Shown one piece after another: positions 32,855-41,324 of a stretch of DNA of 64,000 nt. Origin of the DNA: Deltaproteobacteria bacterium (lineage in GTDB: Bacteria > Myxococcota_A > UBA9160 > SZUA-336). The notes below the pieces were generated by a model, which was not told the origin of the DNA, made no database searches, and saw only the letters and a list, made by a program, of their open reading frames with translations. Every line of letters begins with the position of its first letter. Within the stretch, counting starts at the first letter, position 1. The position numbers and the translations under genes are program-made. The DNA lies in NCBI GenBank assembly GCA_029261925.1, contig JAJDAJ010000068.1, positions 1-64,000 on the forward strand. Reading direction: 5' to 3'.

Positions 32855-33637
32855 ATGGCGCTGGAGCTGGAGCTCGCGGGTCGGCGGGCGGTGGTCACGG
32901 GGGCGTCGGCCGGGATCGGCGCGGGCATCGCGCGCCGGCTGGCCGCCGAGGGCGTGCACCTGTACCTCGCGGCGCGCAGCAAGGACCGCCTGGAGGCGCT
33001 CGCCCGCGAGCTGCACGACGCGCACGGGGTCGAGGTCGCGCCGCTCGCGCTCGACCTGGGCTCCAGCGAGGCGCAGATGGAGCTGGCGGCGGCGGCGAGC
33101 GACGCGGACATCCTGGTCAACAACGCGGGAGCGATCCCGAGCGGAACGCTCCAGGAGATCGACGAGGCCACCTGGCGCAGTGCCTGGGACCTGAAGCTCT
33201 TCGCGGCGATCAACCTGTCGCGGGCGCTGTACGCGCAGATGAGCGAGCGCGGCCGCGGCGTGATCCTGAACGTGATCGGCACCGCCGCTGACAAGCCGGC
33301 GGCGGGCTACATCGCGGGCGCGACGGCGAACGCGGCCCTGGTCGGGTTCACCCGGGCCCTGGGCGGCGACAGCCCGCGCCACGGGATCCGGGTGATCGGG
33401 CTCAGCCCCGGACCCGTCGCCACCGAGCGACTGCGGGACCTGCTCGGTCAGATGGCCGCGCGGCAGCTGGGCGATGCGGGGCGCTTCGCCGAGGTGCTCG
33501 GCCCCCTGCCCTTCGATCGCATGGCATCGGTCGAGGAGGTCGCCGACCTCGCGGCGTTCCTCATCTCGGAGCGCTCCGCCTACACCAGCGGCACCGTCGT
33601 CACGATCGACGGCGGCCTGCTTCACCGCGACGGCTGA
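32855..33637 (+). CDS. SDR-fold protein lacking the usual catalytic residues
   Basis: 260 residues. AVVTGASAGIGAGIARRL and DILVNNAGAIPSG are normal SDR cofactor motifs. In the active-site region GTAADKPAAGYIAGATANAAL the Tyr is kept, but the Lys four residues later is Ala (YIAGA instead of YxxxK) and the upstream Ser position is not Ser. The YIAG..ANAAL form recurs in a known SDR subgroup; whether it is active is unclear. It forms a two-gene unit with the SnoaL-like gene 11 bases downstream. Its promoter appears to come in part from the mobile element just upstream. Confidence 0.8.
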   Translation: MALELELAGRRAVVTGASAGIGAGIARRLAAEGVHLYLAARSKDRLEALARELHDAHGVEVAPLALDLGSSEAQMELAAAASDADILVNNAGAIPSGTLQEIDEATWRSAWDLKLFAAINLSRALYAQMSERGRGVILNVIGTAADKPAAGYIAGATANAALVGFTRALGGDSPRHGIRVIGLSPGPVATERLRDLLGQMAARQLGDAGRFAEVLGPLPFDRMASVEEVADLAAFLISERSAYTSGTVVTIDGGLLHRDG

Positions 33638-33648
33638 GGAGGCGGGAC

Positions 33649-34098
33649 ATGGCGGACCTGGAGGCACGCGTCGAGGCGCTCGAGGCGCGGCTCGGCGAGC
33701 TGGCGGACCGCGAGGCGATCCGCGAGCTGACGTCGGACTACTGCCAGCGCGTGCAGCGCGGCGACGTGGACGGCGTGGTCGAGCTGTTCTGCGCGGACGG
33801 CTCGATCGAGACGGGCGAGACGGTGACGCGCGGCCACGAGCAGCTGCGCAGCGCCTACCGCGAGGCCTTCGCGGAGATGACGCCCGAGCCGTTCATCCAC
33901 AACCATGTGATCGAGGTCGACGGCGACGCCGCACGCGGCGTCTGCTCGGTCGAGATCCGCATGGTGCAGGACGGCCGCGGCCACGACGTGGCGGGCCACT
34001 ACCACGACGACTACCGCCGGGTGGACGGGGGCTGGCGCTTCGCGCGCCGCGTCTTCGTCGTGTACCACTGGACGCCCCACGGCGAGAACTGGGCCTGA
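33649..34098 (+). CDS. SnoaL-like/NTF2-fold protein
   Basis: 149 residues. A heptad-type N-terminus (LEARVEALEARLGELADREAIRELTSDYCQRVQRGD) precedes a SnoaL-like domain ending GHYHDDYRRVDGGWRFARRV. The GHYHDDYRR stretch, rich in His and Asp, is typical of SnoaL-like proteins associated with SDRs. GAGGAGGCGGGAC precedes the ATG, a strong ribosome-binding site. Pairing with an upstream SDR repeats the gene pair at 31337-32684. No function can be assigned beyond a possible dehydratase or isomerase role. Confidence 0.75.
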   Translation: MADLEARVEALEARLGELADREAIRELTSDYCQRVQRGDVDGVVELFCADGSIETGETVTRGHEQLRSAYREAFAEMTPEPFIHNHVIEVDGDAARGVCSVEIRMVQDGRGHDVAGHYHDDYRRVDGGWRFARRVFVVYHWTPHGENWA

Positions 34099-34125
34099 CC
34101 CCCGCGGCGTCTTCAGGCCGATCGC

Positions 34126-34953
34126 CTACGGCATGTACGCCCCGCCGCTCACGCTGACCAGCTGTCCGGTTACATAGCCTGCCCGCTCCGAGGCCAGGAA
34201 GAGCGCCAGATCGGCGATGTCCTCGGGCCGGCCGACACGGCGCACGGGTTGGTTGCCGATGTTGAACAGCGCACCGTCCTCTGCGGCCGACTCCATCTTC
34301 TCGGGCGTGCCGAAGAACTCGTAGCCGAACTTGTTCCAGAAGCTTCCCTCGCCGGTGTGCTCGGACTTCCAGGGCACGATCCACCCCGGCGCGATGCAGT
34401 TCACGCGCACGCCGCGCGGCCCCCACTCGAAGGCCAGCGCCTTGGACAGCGACATCACGTAGCCCTTGGTCCCGCCGTAGTGCGCGACGTGCGCCGCGGC
34501 CTCGCCCAGGAGCGCCGAGTTCGAGGTGATGTTCACGATCGAGCCCGAGCCGCGCTCGAGCATCTCGCCGCAGACGGCGCGAATGCAGTGGAAGACGCCC
34601 CAGACGTTGAGCTGGAGCTCCCACTCGCAGTCCTCCAGCGTCTTCTCCTCGAAGGGCGTCGGGACGTTCGTGCCGCCCGCGTTGTTGACCAGGACGTCGA
34701 CGGGACCGAACTCGGCGCGGGTCTGCTCGACCATCGCGCCCACGGCGTCGCGATCGGTGATGTCGGTCTTCACCACGACGACGCGCCCGGGCAGGTCGGC
34801 GCAGCTGTCCGCGACGTCCTGCCCCTTGGCGGCGTCGCGCGTGGCGACCACGACGTTGCAGCCCTCGGCCGCGAAGCCCTGTACCAGGCCGCGACCGATG
34901 CCGCCGCTGCCGCCGGTGATGATCGACGTCTTGCCCCCGAGTCCCAGGTCCAT
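34126..34953 (-). CDS. SDR family oxidoreductase
   Basis: 275 residues. SIITGGSGGIGRGLVQGFA (cofactor), LVNNAGGTNVPTP, NITSNSALLGEAAAHVAHYG followed by GTK (Ser, Tyr, Lys in place). A 30-residue insertion before the C-terminus (VPWKSEHTGEGSFWNKFGYE) would form the substrate lid. Classical NAD(P)-dependent alcohol or ketone oxidoreductase. AGAGGAGCGCGAGCG precedes the ATG. Divergent from the luciferase-like operon beginning at 35037. Confidence 0.88.
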   Translation of the reverse strand: MDLGLGGKTSIITGGSGGIGRGLVQGFAAEGCNVVVATRDAAKGQDVADSCADLPGRVVVVKTDITDRDAVGAMVEQTRAEFGPVDVLVNNAGGTNVPTPFEEKTLEDCEWELQLNVWGVFHCIRAVCGEMLERGSGSIVNITSNSALLGEAAAHVAHYGGTKGYVMSLSKALAFEWGPRGVRVNCIAPGWIVPWKSEHTGEGSFWNKFGYEFFGTPEKMESAAEDGALFNIGNQPVRRVGRPEDIADLALFLASERAGYVTGQLVSVSGGAYMP

Positions 34954-35036
34954 CGCTCGCGCTCCTCTGCCCGCGCCCCGCAGCGGGGCCGTGATAGTCT
35001 GGCCGAGTCCCGAGCATTGCAGAAGGGAGCGGCCCC

Positions 35037-36149
35037 GTGGGGATGAAGTTCGCCCTGTTCTACGAGATCCCGGTCGCCCGGCCGTGGGGCCCGACCAGCG
35101 AGCTGGACGCCTACCGCAACACCATCGAGCAGGTGAAGCTCGCCGACCGGCTCGGCTTCCACAGCTTCTGGAGCGTGGAGCACCACTTCCTCGAGGAGTA
35201 CTCGCACTGCTCCAACCCCGAGGTGCTGTACGGACACATCGCGGCGCTGACCGAGAACCTGAAGATCGGCTACGGCGTGCGCCTGCTGCCGAAGCCGTAC
35301 AACCACCCGGTGCGCACGGCCGAGTCGGTCGCGGTGCTCGACCTGATCTCGAACGGGCGCGTGCTCTTCGGCACCGGCCGTTCGTCGACGCGGGCGGAGC
35401 TGGAGGGCTTCGGTGTCGAGCCGACCGAGACGCGCCAGATGTGGAGCGAGGCCCTGCGTCACATCGTGGGCTGCTGGACGAACGAGCAGTACAGCTTCGA
35501 GGGCGAGTACTGGTCGATGCCCCCGCGCACGGTGCTGCCCAAGCCGATCCAGGACCCGCACCCGCCGATCTTCGGCGCCACGTCGAGCGTCGAGGGGCAC
35601 TACGAGATCGGCAGCCACGGCATCGGCCTGTGCTCGTTCACGGTCGGCCAGCCGCCCGAGGAGCTCGGTCCGCGCATCGAGAACTACCGCCGGGGCCTGG
35701 CGGACTGCACCGATCCCGTCGGCAAGGTCAGGACCACCACCGCGGCGACGTTCACCATGGTGCACTGCGCGGAGAGCAACGCGCGGGCGCGGGCCGAGTC
35801 CGAGGAATCCTTCATCTGGTACCCGAAGACCGCAAGTCACCACATCGGCAGCCTGGCTCAGTGGATGGAGGAGCGGAAGGACCCGCTGGGCAACTATGGC
35901 TACGCCAGCGAGATGCTCGAGCGCAGCCGCAGCGGCGTGATGGACCACCTGAGCATGGACTGGATCTGGGACACGGGCGCCGCCGTCGTCGGCGACCCCG
36001 ACCGCTGCATCGAGATCGCCCGACGCTACGAGGCGGTGGGCTGCGAGCTGCTGCTCTGCCTGTTCAACCCCTACAAGATCGGGCACGAGGCGGTCATGAA
36101 GTCGATCGAGCTGATGGGCAAGCACGTGCTGCCCGAGTTCGCGGACTGA
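35037..36149 (+). CDS. LLM-class (luciferase-like) flavin-dependent monooxygenase
   Basis: 370 residues, TIM-barrel fold. FWSVEHHFLEEYSHCSNPE, GYGVRLLPKPYNHPVRTAES and NGRVLFGTGRSS are typical bacterial-luciferase family motifs. The flavin could be FMN or F420; neither partner reductase nor F420 genes are in the window. It is a paralogue of the gene at 50922 (shared EHH-LEEYSH and NHPVR). GTG at 35037 has GGGAGCGGCCCC before it; the ATG at 35043 is an alternative. First gene of a collinear run of six (35037-43453). Confidence 0.85.
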   Translation: MGMKFALFYEIPVARPWGPTSELDAYRNTIEQVKLADRLGFHSFWSVEHHFLEEYSHCSNPEVLYGHIAALTENLKIGYGVRLLPKPYNHPVRTAESVAVLDLISNGRVLFGTGRSSTRAELEGFGVEPTETRQMWSEALRHIVGCWTNEQYSFEGEYWSMPPRTVLPKPIQDPHPPIFGATSSVEGHYEIGSHGIGLCSFTVGQPPEELGPRIENYRRGLADCTDPVGKVRTTTAATFTMVHCAESNARARAESEESFIWYPKTASHHIGSLAQWMEERKDPLGNYGYASEMLERSRSGVMDHLSMDWIWDTGAAVVGDPDRCIEIARRYEAVGCELLLCLFNPYKIGHEAVMKSIELMGKHVLPEFAD

Positions 36150-36168
36150 CCGGCCGGAGCCAGGGCGC

Positions 36169-37644
36169 ATGACGACCTTCGACACGATCGTCGTCGGTGC
36201 CGGATCCGCCGGCTGCACGCTGGCGGCCCGGCTGTCGGAGAACTCAGCGCGCAGCGTGCTGCTGCTCGAGGCGGGGCCCGACCTGCGCGCCGACGAGGCC
36301 CCCGACGCGCTGCGCTACCTGGGCCGGCCCGTGGACTGGCCCCACGAGTGGGGCGATCAGGTCCAGTCGGTCCGGGGCCGGCGCCTGGACTACCTGCGCG
36401 GCCGCGGCACGGGCGGCTCGTCGGCCACCAACGGCGGCGTGGCGCTGCGCATCGAGCCGGCGGACCTCGCGCGCTGGCCGGCGGGCTGGGACTGGGACGC
36501 GCTGCTGCCCTACCTGTGCCGGCTCGAGCGGGATCTCGAGTACGGCGACGCGCCCTGGCACGGCGACGCCGGCCCGGTCCCGATCACGCGCTGGCCGCGC
36601 GAGAGCTGGGCGCCGCTGCAGAGCGCCTTCCACGACAGCTGCACGAAGCTCGGTCTCGAGGCCTGCGCCGACCACAACGCGCCGGGCACGACGGGCGTGG
36701 GCCCGATCCCGATGAACCGCGTGGAGCGCGAGCGCGTCTCGTGCGGCCGCGCCTACCTGGATCCGGCGCGAGAGCGATTTAACCTCGCGGTGCGCGGAGA
36801 CGCGCACGTGCGCCGCGTACTGCTCGACGGCGACCGTGCGGCGGGCGTGGAGCTGCTGGACGGCGAGGTGCTGCGCGCGGGCGAGGTCGTGGTCTGCGCG
36901 GGGGTGATCCAGAGCCCGCTGCTGCTCTGGCGCTCGGGGATCGGACCGCGCGAGCCGCTGGCGGCGCTCGGGATCGAGCCGCGCGTGGATCTGCCGGCGG
37001 TGGGCTCGCACCTGACCGACCACGTTGTGGTCACGTTCACCGCCCCGCTCGACCGCGAGCTGCAGCCCCGCGGCGCACCGCCCCTGCAGACGATCCTGCG
37101 CGCCACGGCGCCCGGCAGCGAGTCGACCAACGACCTCAACCTCACGCCCTGGCCCGCCACCACGCCCGACGGACAGCTCCAGCTGGGGATCAGCGTCTCG
37201 CTGCAGGTGCCGCTGGGCCGCGGCGGCGCGGTCGCGGCGGCCAGCCCCGACCCGGCGGTGCCCGCGCGCATCGACTGGCCGTTCGCGGGCCACCCGGAGA
37301 ACGTGCGGCGCCTGCGCGAGGGCTGGCGCCTGGCCATGCGCATCGTCGACGCCGCCGGGCTCTCGACCGACCCCGAGGTCGCGCGCCGCGAGCTCGGGCG
37401 CTCCGACGCCGAGCTCGACGAGCACGTCGCCGCCGAGCACACTGCCTTCTACCACGGCGTGGGCACCTGCCGGATGGGCGAGCCCGGGGCCGACGACTGC
37501 GTGCTCGATCCGCAGCTGCGGGTGCGCGGCGTGCGCGGACTGCGCGTGGTCGATGCCTCGGCCGTTCCGACGGTGCCGCGCACCAACACCAACGTCATGG
37601 TCATCGCCGTCGCCGAGCGCGCGGCGGCGCTGATCGACGCCTGA
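36169..37644 (+). CDS. GMC-family FAD oxidoreductase (choline dehydrogenase-like)
   Basis: 491 residues. TIVVGAGSAGCTLAARLSE (FAD), LRGRGTGGSSATNGGVALR (GMC signature 1), GEVVVCAGVIQSPLLLWRSG (signature 2), FYHGVGTCRMGEPG with the catalytic His and VPRTNTNVMVIAVAERAA with the second conserved polar residue. It oxidises an alcohol to an aldehyde or ketone. It sits 19 bases after one LLM gene and 12 before another, so it likely works in the same oxidative route. Confidence 0.9.
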   Translation: MTTFDTIVVGAGSAGCTLAARLSENSARSVLLLEAGPDLRADEAPDALRYLGRPVDWPHEWGDQVQSVRGRRLDYLRGRGTGGSSATNGGVALRIEPADLARWPAGWDWDALLPYLCRLERDLEYGDAPWHGDAGPVPITRWPRESWAPLQSAFHDSCTKLGLEACADHNAPGTTGVGPIPMNRVERERVSCGRAYLDPARERFNLAVRGDAHVRRVLLDGDRAAGVELLDGEVLRAGEVVVCAGVIQSPLLLWRSGIGPREPLAALGIEPRVDLPAVGSHLTDHVVVTFTAPLDRELQPRGAPPLQTILRATAPGSESTNDLNLTPWPATTPDGQLQLGISVSLQVPLGRGGAVAAASPDPAVPARIDWPFAGHPENVRRLREGWRLAMRIVDAAGLSTDPEVARRELGRSDAELDEHVAAEHTAFYHGVGTCRMGEPGADDCVLDPQLRVRGVRGLRVVDASAVPTVPRTNTNVMVIAVAERAAALIDA

Positions 37645-37656
37645 AGGTGAGAGATC

Positions 37657-38544
37657 ATGAAGATCGGAGCCATCTTCCCCACCACCGAGATCGGGAACGA
37701 CCCCGCCGCGATCCGCGACTGGGCCCAGGCGGCGGAGTCGCTCGGCTACGAGTTCATCCTCACGTTCGACCACGTGCTCGGCGCCGAGCACGCCGACCGC
37801 GACCCGGCGTTCATCGGCCCGTACACGGAGAAGGACCCCTTTCACGAGCCCTTCACGCTCTTCGGGTTCCTGGCGGGCGTGACCGAGCGCATCGAGCTGG
37901 CCACCGGGGTGATCATCCTGCCCCAGCGCCAGACGGCGCTGGTCGCCAAGCAGGCGGCCGAGATCGACGTGCTCTCGGGCGGCCGGCTGCGACTGGGCGT
38001 GGGCACGGGCTGGAACCACGCCGAGTACACGGCGCTCGGCGCTCCCTGGAGCGAGCGCGGCTCGGTGCTCGACGAGCAGATCCCCCTGCTGCGCCGGCTC
38101 TGGTCGGGTGAAGTGATCGAGTTCGAGGGCGAGCACCACCGCATCGAGCGCGCGGGGATCCTGCCGGCGCCGGCCCACCCGATCGAGATCTGGCTGGGCG
38201 CGATCGCGCCCGTCGCGGTCCGCCGCGCCGCGCGCCTCGGCGACGGCATCATCCTGGCGACGCAGCCCAGCTCGATCCAGGGGCTCTGGGAGAAGACGCT
38301 CGAGGAGGTCGATCGCGCGGGCCGCAGCCGCGCCGACTTCGGCGGCGAGGCCAGCGTGGACTTCTCGCTGGATCGCGACCGCTGGGGCAAGGAGGCCGAG
38401 CTCTGGCGCTCGCTGGGCGGCACCCACCTGAGCCTGCGGGCCATGGACACCGCGGCCGAGGCCATGGGCCTCAAGCACGTCGGCTACAAGGGCCCGCAGG
38501 ACTACATCGATGCGCTGCGCGTCTTCAAGCAGGAGATCGGCTAG
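37657..38544 (+). CDS. LLM-class flavin-dependent oxidoreductase (F420-type probable)
   Basis: 295 residues. MKIGAIFPTTEIGNDPAAIR, FILTFDHVLG, LATGVIILPQRQTALVAKQA and LSGGRLRLGVGTGWNHAEY are hallmark stretches of the group of F420-dependent LLM oxidoreductases. GGTGAGAGATC precedes the ATG. It is 12 bases after the GMC gene. One of four LLM enzymes in the window, and closest in length and motif to the one at 61594. Substrate unknown. Confidence 0.85.
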   Translation: MKIGAIFPTTEIGNDPAAIRDWAQAAESLGYEFILTFDHVLGAEHADRDPAFIGPYTEKDPFHEPFTLFGFLAGVTERIELATGVIILPQRQTALVAKQAAEIDVLSGGRLRLGVGTGWNHAEYTALGAPWSERGSVLDEQIPLLRRLWSGEVIEFEGEHHRIERAGILPAPAHPIEIWLGAIAPVAVRRAARLGDGIILATQPSSIQGLWEKTLEEVDRAGRSRADFGGEASVDFSLDRDRWGKEAELWRSLGGTHLSLRAMDTAAEAMGLKHVGYKGPQDYIDALRVFKQEIG

Positions 38545-38595
38545 CGGGCCCCGGGGCGTTTGCCGCGCTTCGCCTCGCGCTGGCAGACTGCCGCG

Positions 38596-40095
38596 GTGCC
38601 GACGTCATCCGCCCTGGCAGAGCTCCAGCGCCGCAGACAGCTCGCGGCGGGCGCGGGCCGCCGGGAGCGGGTGGCGCGCCAGCACGCGCGCGGAGGTCTG
38701 ACCGGCCAGGAGCGAATCGACCGGCTGCTCGACCCCGGATCGTTCCTGCCGATGGGCCGGCTGGTCCACGCCGAGGACCTGGCCGAGGCAGAGCGGACGC
38801 TGGGCGGCGATGGCGCGATCCACGGCTTCGGCTGCGTCGACGGACGGCCGGTCGCGGTGTTCGCGAGCGATCCCACGGTCAAGGGCGCCACGGGGAGCAC
38901 GACCGTCTACCGCGTGTCGCACGCCCACGCGCGGATCGCGGCGCGTGCCGGCGTGCCGCTGTTCGACCTGCACCAGAGCGGCGGTGCCCGCATCACCGAT
39001 CTGATGACGTCGAAGTTCGCGGGCACGGGCGGCTCCGGGATGGGTGCGCGGCACGCGTTCCGCAGGCGCTACTTCCAGTTCTGCGGGATACTGGGCGACT
39101 ACTGGCCGCCCTGGAACATGGTGCAGTCGGAGTTCACGGTGATGAGCCGCAGCGCGCACGCGGCGCTGACCAGTCCGGCGCTGCTGGAGGCGGCGACCGG
39201 CCAGCAGGTGACGGCCGCGGAGCTCGGCGGGGCCGACGTGCAGGCCGGGGTGACGGGGCAGGTGGACGCGGTCGCCGACGACGAGCTCGCGGCGATCGCG
39301 CTGCTGCGCCGTGCCTTCGGCTACTTCCCGTCGCGCCCCGGCGAGGCCGCCCCGCGCAGGCCCGGCGACGATCCCGCCGGACGGGTGAGCCCGGAGCTGC
39401 GGGAGATCCTGCCACAGAACCCGCGGCGCGCCATCGACATCCGGGGCATCGTGGAGATCATCTGCGATCGCGGCTCGTTCCTGGAGCTCTGCAGCTCCTA
39501 CGCGCGCAACCTGGTCTGCGGGCTGGCGCGCCTGGACGGCGAGACGGTCGCGATCATGGCCAGCCAGCCGCGCGTGCTCGCGGGCACGCTCGACACCCGG
39601 GCGCTGGTCAAGGCGCGACGCCTGCTCGAGCTCGTCGACACGCTGCAGATCCCGCTGGTGAGCCTGGTGGACACGCCCGGTGTACTGACGACCCTGCAGG
39701 AGGAGCACGCGCGCCTGATCACGGAGGTGTACCGGACCTCCGTGGAGCGACTGCGGCCGCTGGTGCCCAAGGTCGCGGTCGTCATCCGCAAGGGCATCGG
39801 CTTCGCCTATCTGGCGATGAGCGCCGGCGACAGCGAGGGGATCACCCTGGCCTGGCCCTCGGCACAGATCGCCTTCACCGGTCCGGAACCTGCCGCGCGC
39901 ATCGTCCATCAGCGCGAGATCGCGGCGGCAGCGGATCCCGGGGCCGCGCTGCAGCAGCGCGCGGCCGAGATGCGCTCGCTATCGCAGCCGGAGGCCGGTG
40001 CACGCCTGGGCTACATCGACGCGATCATCGATCCGGCGCAGACGCGTCCCCTGGTCATCCGCGCGATCAGCGCGCTGCGCGGGAGCTCGCGATGA
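38596..40095 (+). CDS. Acyl-CoA carboxylase carboxyltransferase (beta-type) subunit
   Basis: 499 residues spanning both halves of a carboxyltransferase: N-terminal crotonase-like domain (ARQHARGGLTGQERIDRLLD, LFDLHQSGGARITDL) and C-terminal domain (LVSLVDTPGVL, VVIRKGIGFAYLAMSAGDS, AWPSAQIAFTGPEPAARIV). Members move carboxyl between biotin and an acyl-CoA, e.g. propionyl- or methylcrotonyl-CoA. No biotin carboxylase or biotin carrier gene is in the window, so partners are elsewhere or the enzyme has another role. GTG at 38596 (VPTSSALAELQRRRQ) was chosen; the TTG track start at 38560 is less likely. Overlaps the next gene by ATGA. Confidence 0.82.
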   Translation: MPTSSALAELQRRRQLAAGAGRRERVARQHARGGLTGQERIDRLLDPGSFLPMGRLVHAEDLAEAERTLGGDGAIHGFGCVDGRPVAVFASDPTVKGATGSTTVYRVSHAHARIAARAGVPLFDLHQSGGARITDLMTSKFAGTGGSGMGARHAFRRRYFQFCGILGDYWPPWNMVQSEFTVMSRSAHAALTSPALLEAATGQQVTAAELGGADVQAGVTGQVDAVADDELAAIALLRRAFGYFPSRPGEAAPRRPGDDPAGRVSPELREILPQNPRRAIDIRGIVEIICDRGSFLELCSSYARNLVCGLARLDGETVAIMASQPRVLAGTLDTRALVKARRLLELVDTLQIPLVSLVDTPGVLTTLQEEHARLITEVYRTSVERLRPLVPKVAVVIRKGIGFAYLAMSAGDSEGITLAWPSAQIAFTGPEPAARIVHQREIAAAADPGAALQQRAAEMRSLSQPEAGARLGYIDAIIDPAQTRPLVIRAISALRGSSR

Positions 40096-41324
40096 GTGAC
40101 GTGATGCGCCCGGCCGGGCGGCTCGCACTGCTCGCCGATCCCGACAGCGTACTGGCGCTGGGGGATCGGGCACAGACGCAGCAGGCATCGGTCACCGGGC
40201 CCACGCCGGCAGACGGCCTGCACACCGCCTTCGTGCGGGTGGCTGGCCTCGAGGCGATCGCGCTGCTCGAGGACGCCGAGGTGCTGCAGCGAACCGACGG
40301 CGAGGTCGCGCGCGCCAAGCTGCAGCGAATGCTCGCATTCGCCGTGTCGCGCGAGCTGCCCGTCGTGCTGGTGGTCGACGGTCCGGCGGGGCCACCACCG
40401 CTCTTCGAGCCCGGCGAGGGAGAGCTTCACGGGCGCATGACCGATCCATCGCTGGCGATCGACGTCGGAGCCCGGGTCGCGCCGCTCGTGGCCGTGGTGC
40501 TGGGGCCGGCGGTCGGTCGTGTCGGCGAGCTGCTGGGCGACGCCGACCTGGTCATCGCGACCAGCGAGACCGCGGATGCGAGCGCGGATCTGGTCGCGCC
40601 CGATGCCGCGGGGGCGCTGCGGCTCGCGCGTCAGGCGCTCGCGATTCTCGGCGCTCGCGAGGGCCGCGCCTACCCGCTCGAAGCGCCGGAAGAGACCGGG
40701 GCCGGGCCGCTCGCGCTCGATGCGGCCATCGAGCTGCTCGTCGACGCGGACCCTGGACTCTCGCTGGCGCATCAGGACGGGGTGATCGGCCGGCTCGGCC
40801 GGATCGGCGGCTGGCCCGCCGTGGTCGCGGGCGCGTCCGGTCCGCTGTCGGCCGCGGGCCTGGCGCGCATCCGCAGACTGGTGCGGCTGACCGGCCGCTG
40901 CGGGGTGCCGCTGGTCCTGGTCCAGGACTGCGGGGGATACGCGCCCGATGCGGCGCGCGATCGCGACGCGATCGCGCGGCTGGTCGCGGAGTACCGCGCC
41001 TGGTCCAATCCCCGCATCGTGGTCGTCAGCGGCGCGGGCCACGTGCTGGGCAGCTTTGCCCTCGGGGCGCGCCAGCTCGGCGTGGACTTCGTGATCGCGT
41101 GGCCCTGGGCGCGGCTCGCGGTCACCGATCCGGCGAGCTACGAGGAGGCCGCTCTCGCGCGGGTTCGCCAGGTCGATCCGTGGCGCGCTGCCGGCATGGG
41201 ACTGGTCGACGATGTCCTCACGCCCGCGGAGACCGTGGTGGCCCTGCGGCGGCTGGCCGCGCTCCTCGGTCGCGCGCTGCCGCAGCGGCGCGAGGGCGTG
41301 CCCTTCCGCGTTCACGACGCGTGA
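40092..41324 (+). CDS. Degenerate carboxyltransferase-domain protein
   Basis: 410 residues. The second half (VIGRLGRIGGWPAVVAGASG, PLVLVQDCGGYAP, VVVSGAGHVLGSFALGARQL, FVIAWPWARLAV) aligns by motif with the C-terminal carboxyltransferase domain of the preceding protein. The first 200 residues resemble the N-terminal domain only faintly. It overlaps its neighbours on both sides (ATGA at 40092, GTGA at 41321), so the three proteins are made together and may form one complex. It may be the partner subunit of the gene upstream in a heteromeric carboxyltransferase, or a non-catalytic subunit. Confidence 0.7.
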   Translation: MSDVMRPAGRLALLADPDSVLALGDRAQTQQASVTGPTPADGLHTAFVRVAGLEAIALLEDAEVLQRTDGEVARAKLQRMLAFAVSRELPVVLVVDGPAGPPPLFEPGEGELHGRMTDPSLAIDVGARVAPLVAVVLGPAVGRVGELLGDADLVIATSETADASADLVAPDAAGALRLARQALAILGAREGRAYPLEAPEETGAGPLALDAAIELLVDADPGLSLAHQDGVIGRLGRIGGWPAVVAGASGPLSAAGLARIRRLVRLTGRCGVPLVLVQDCGGYAPDAARDRDAIARLVAEYRAWSNPRIVVVSGAGHVLGSFALGARQLGVDFVIAWPWARLAVTDPASYEEAALARVRQVDPWRAAGMGLVDDVLTPAETVVALRRLAALLGRALPQRREGVPFRVHDA

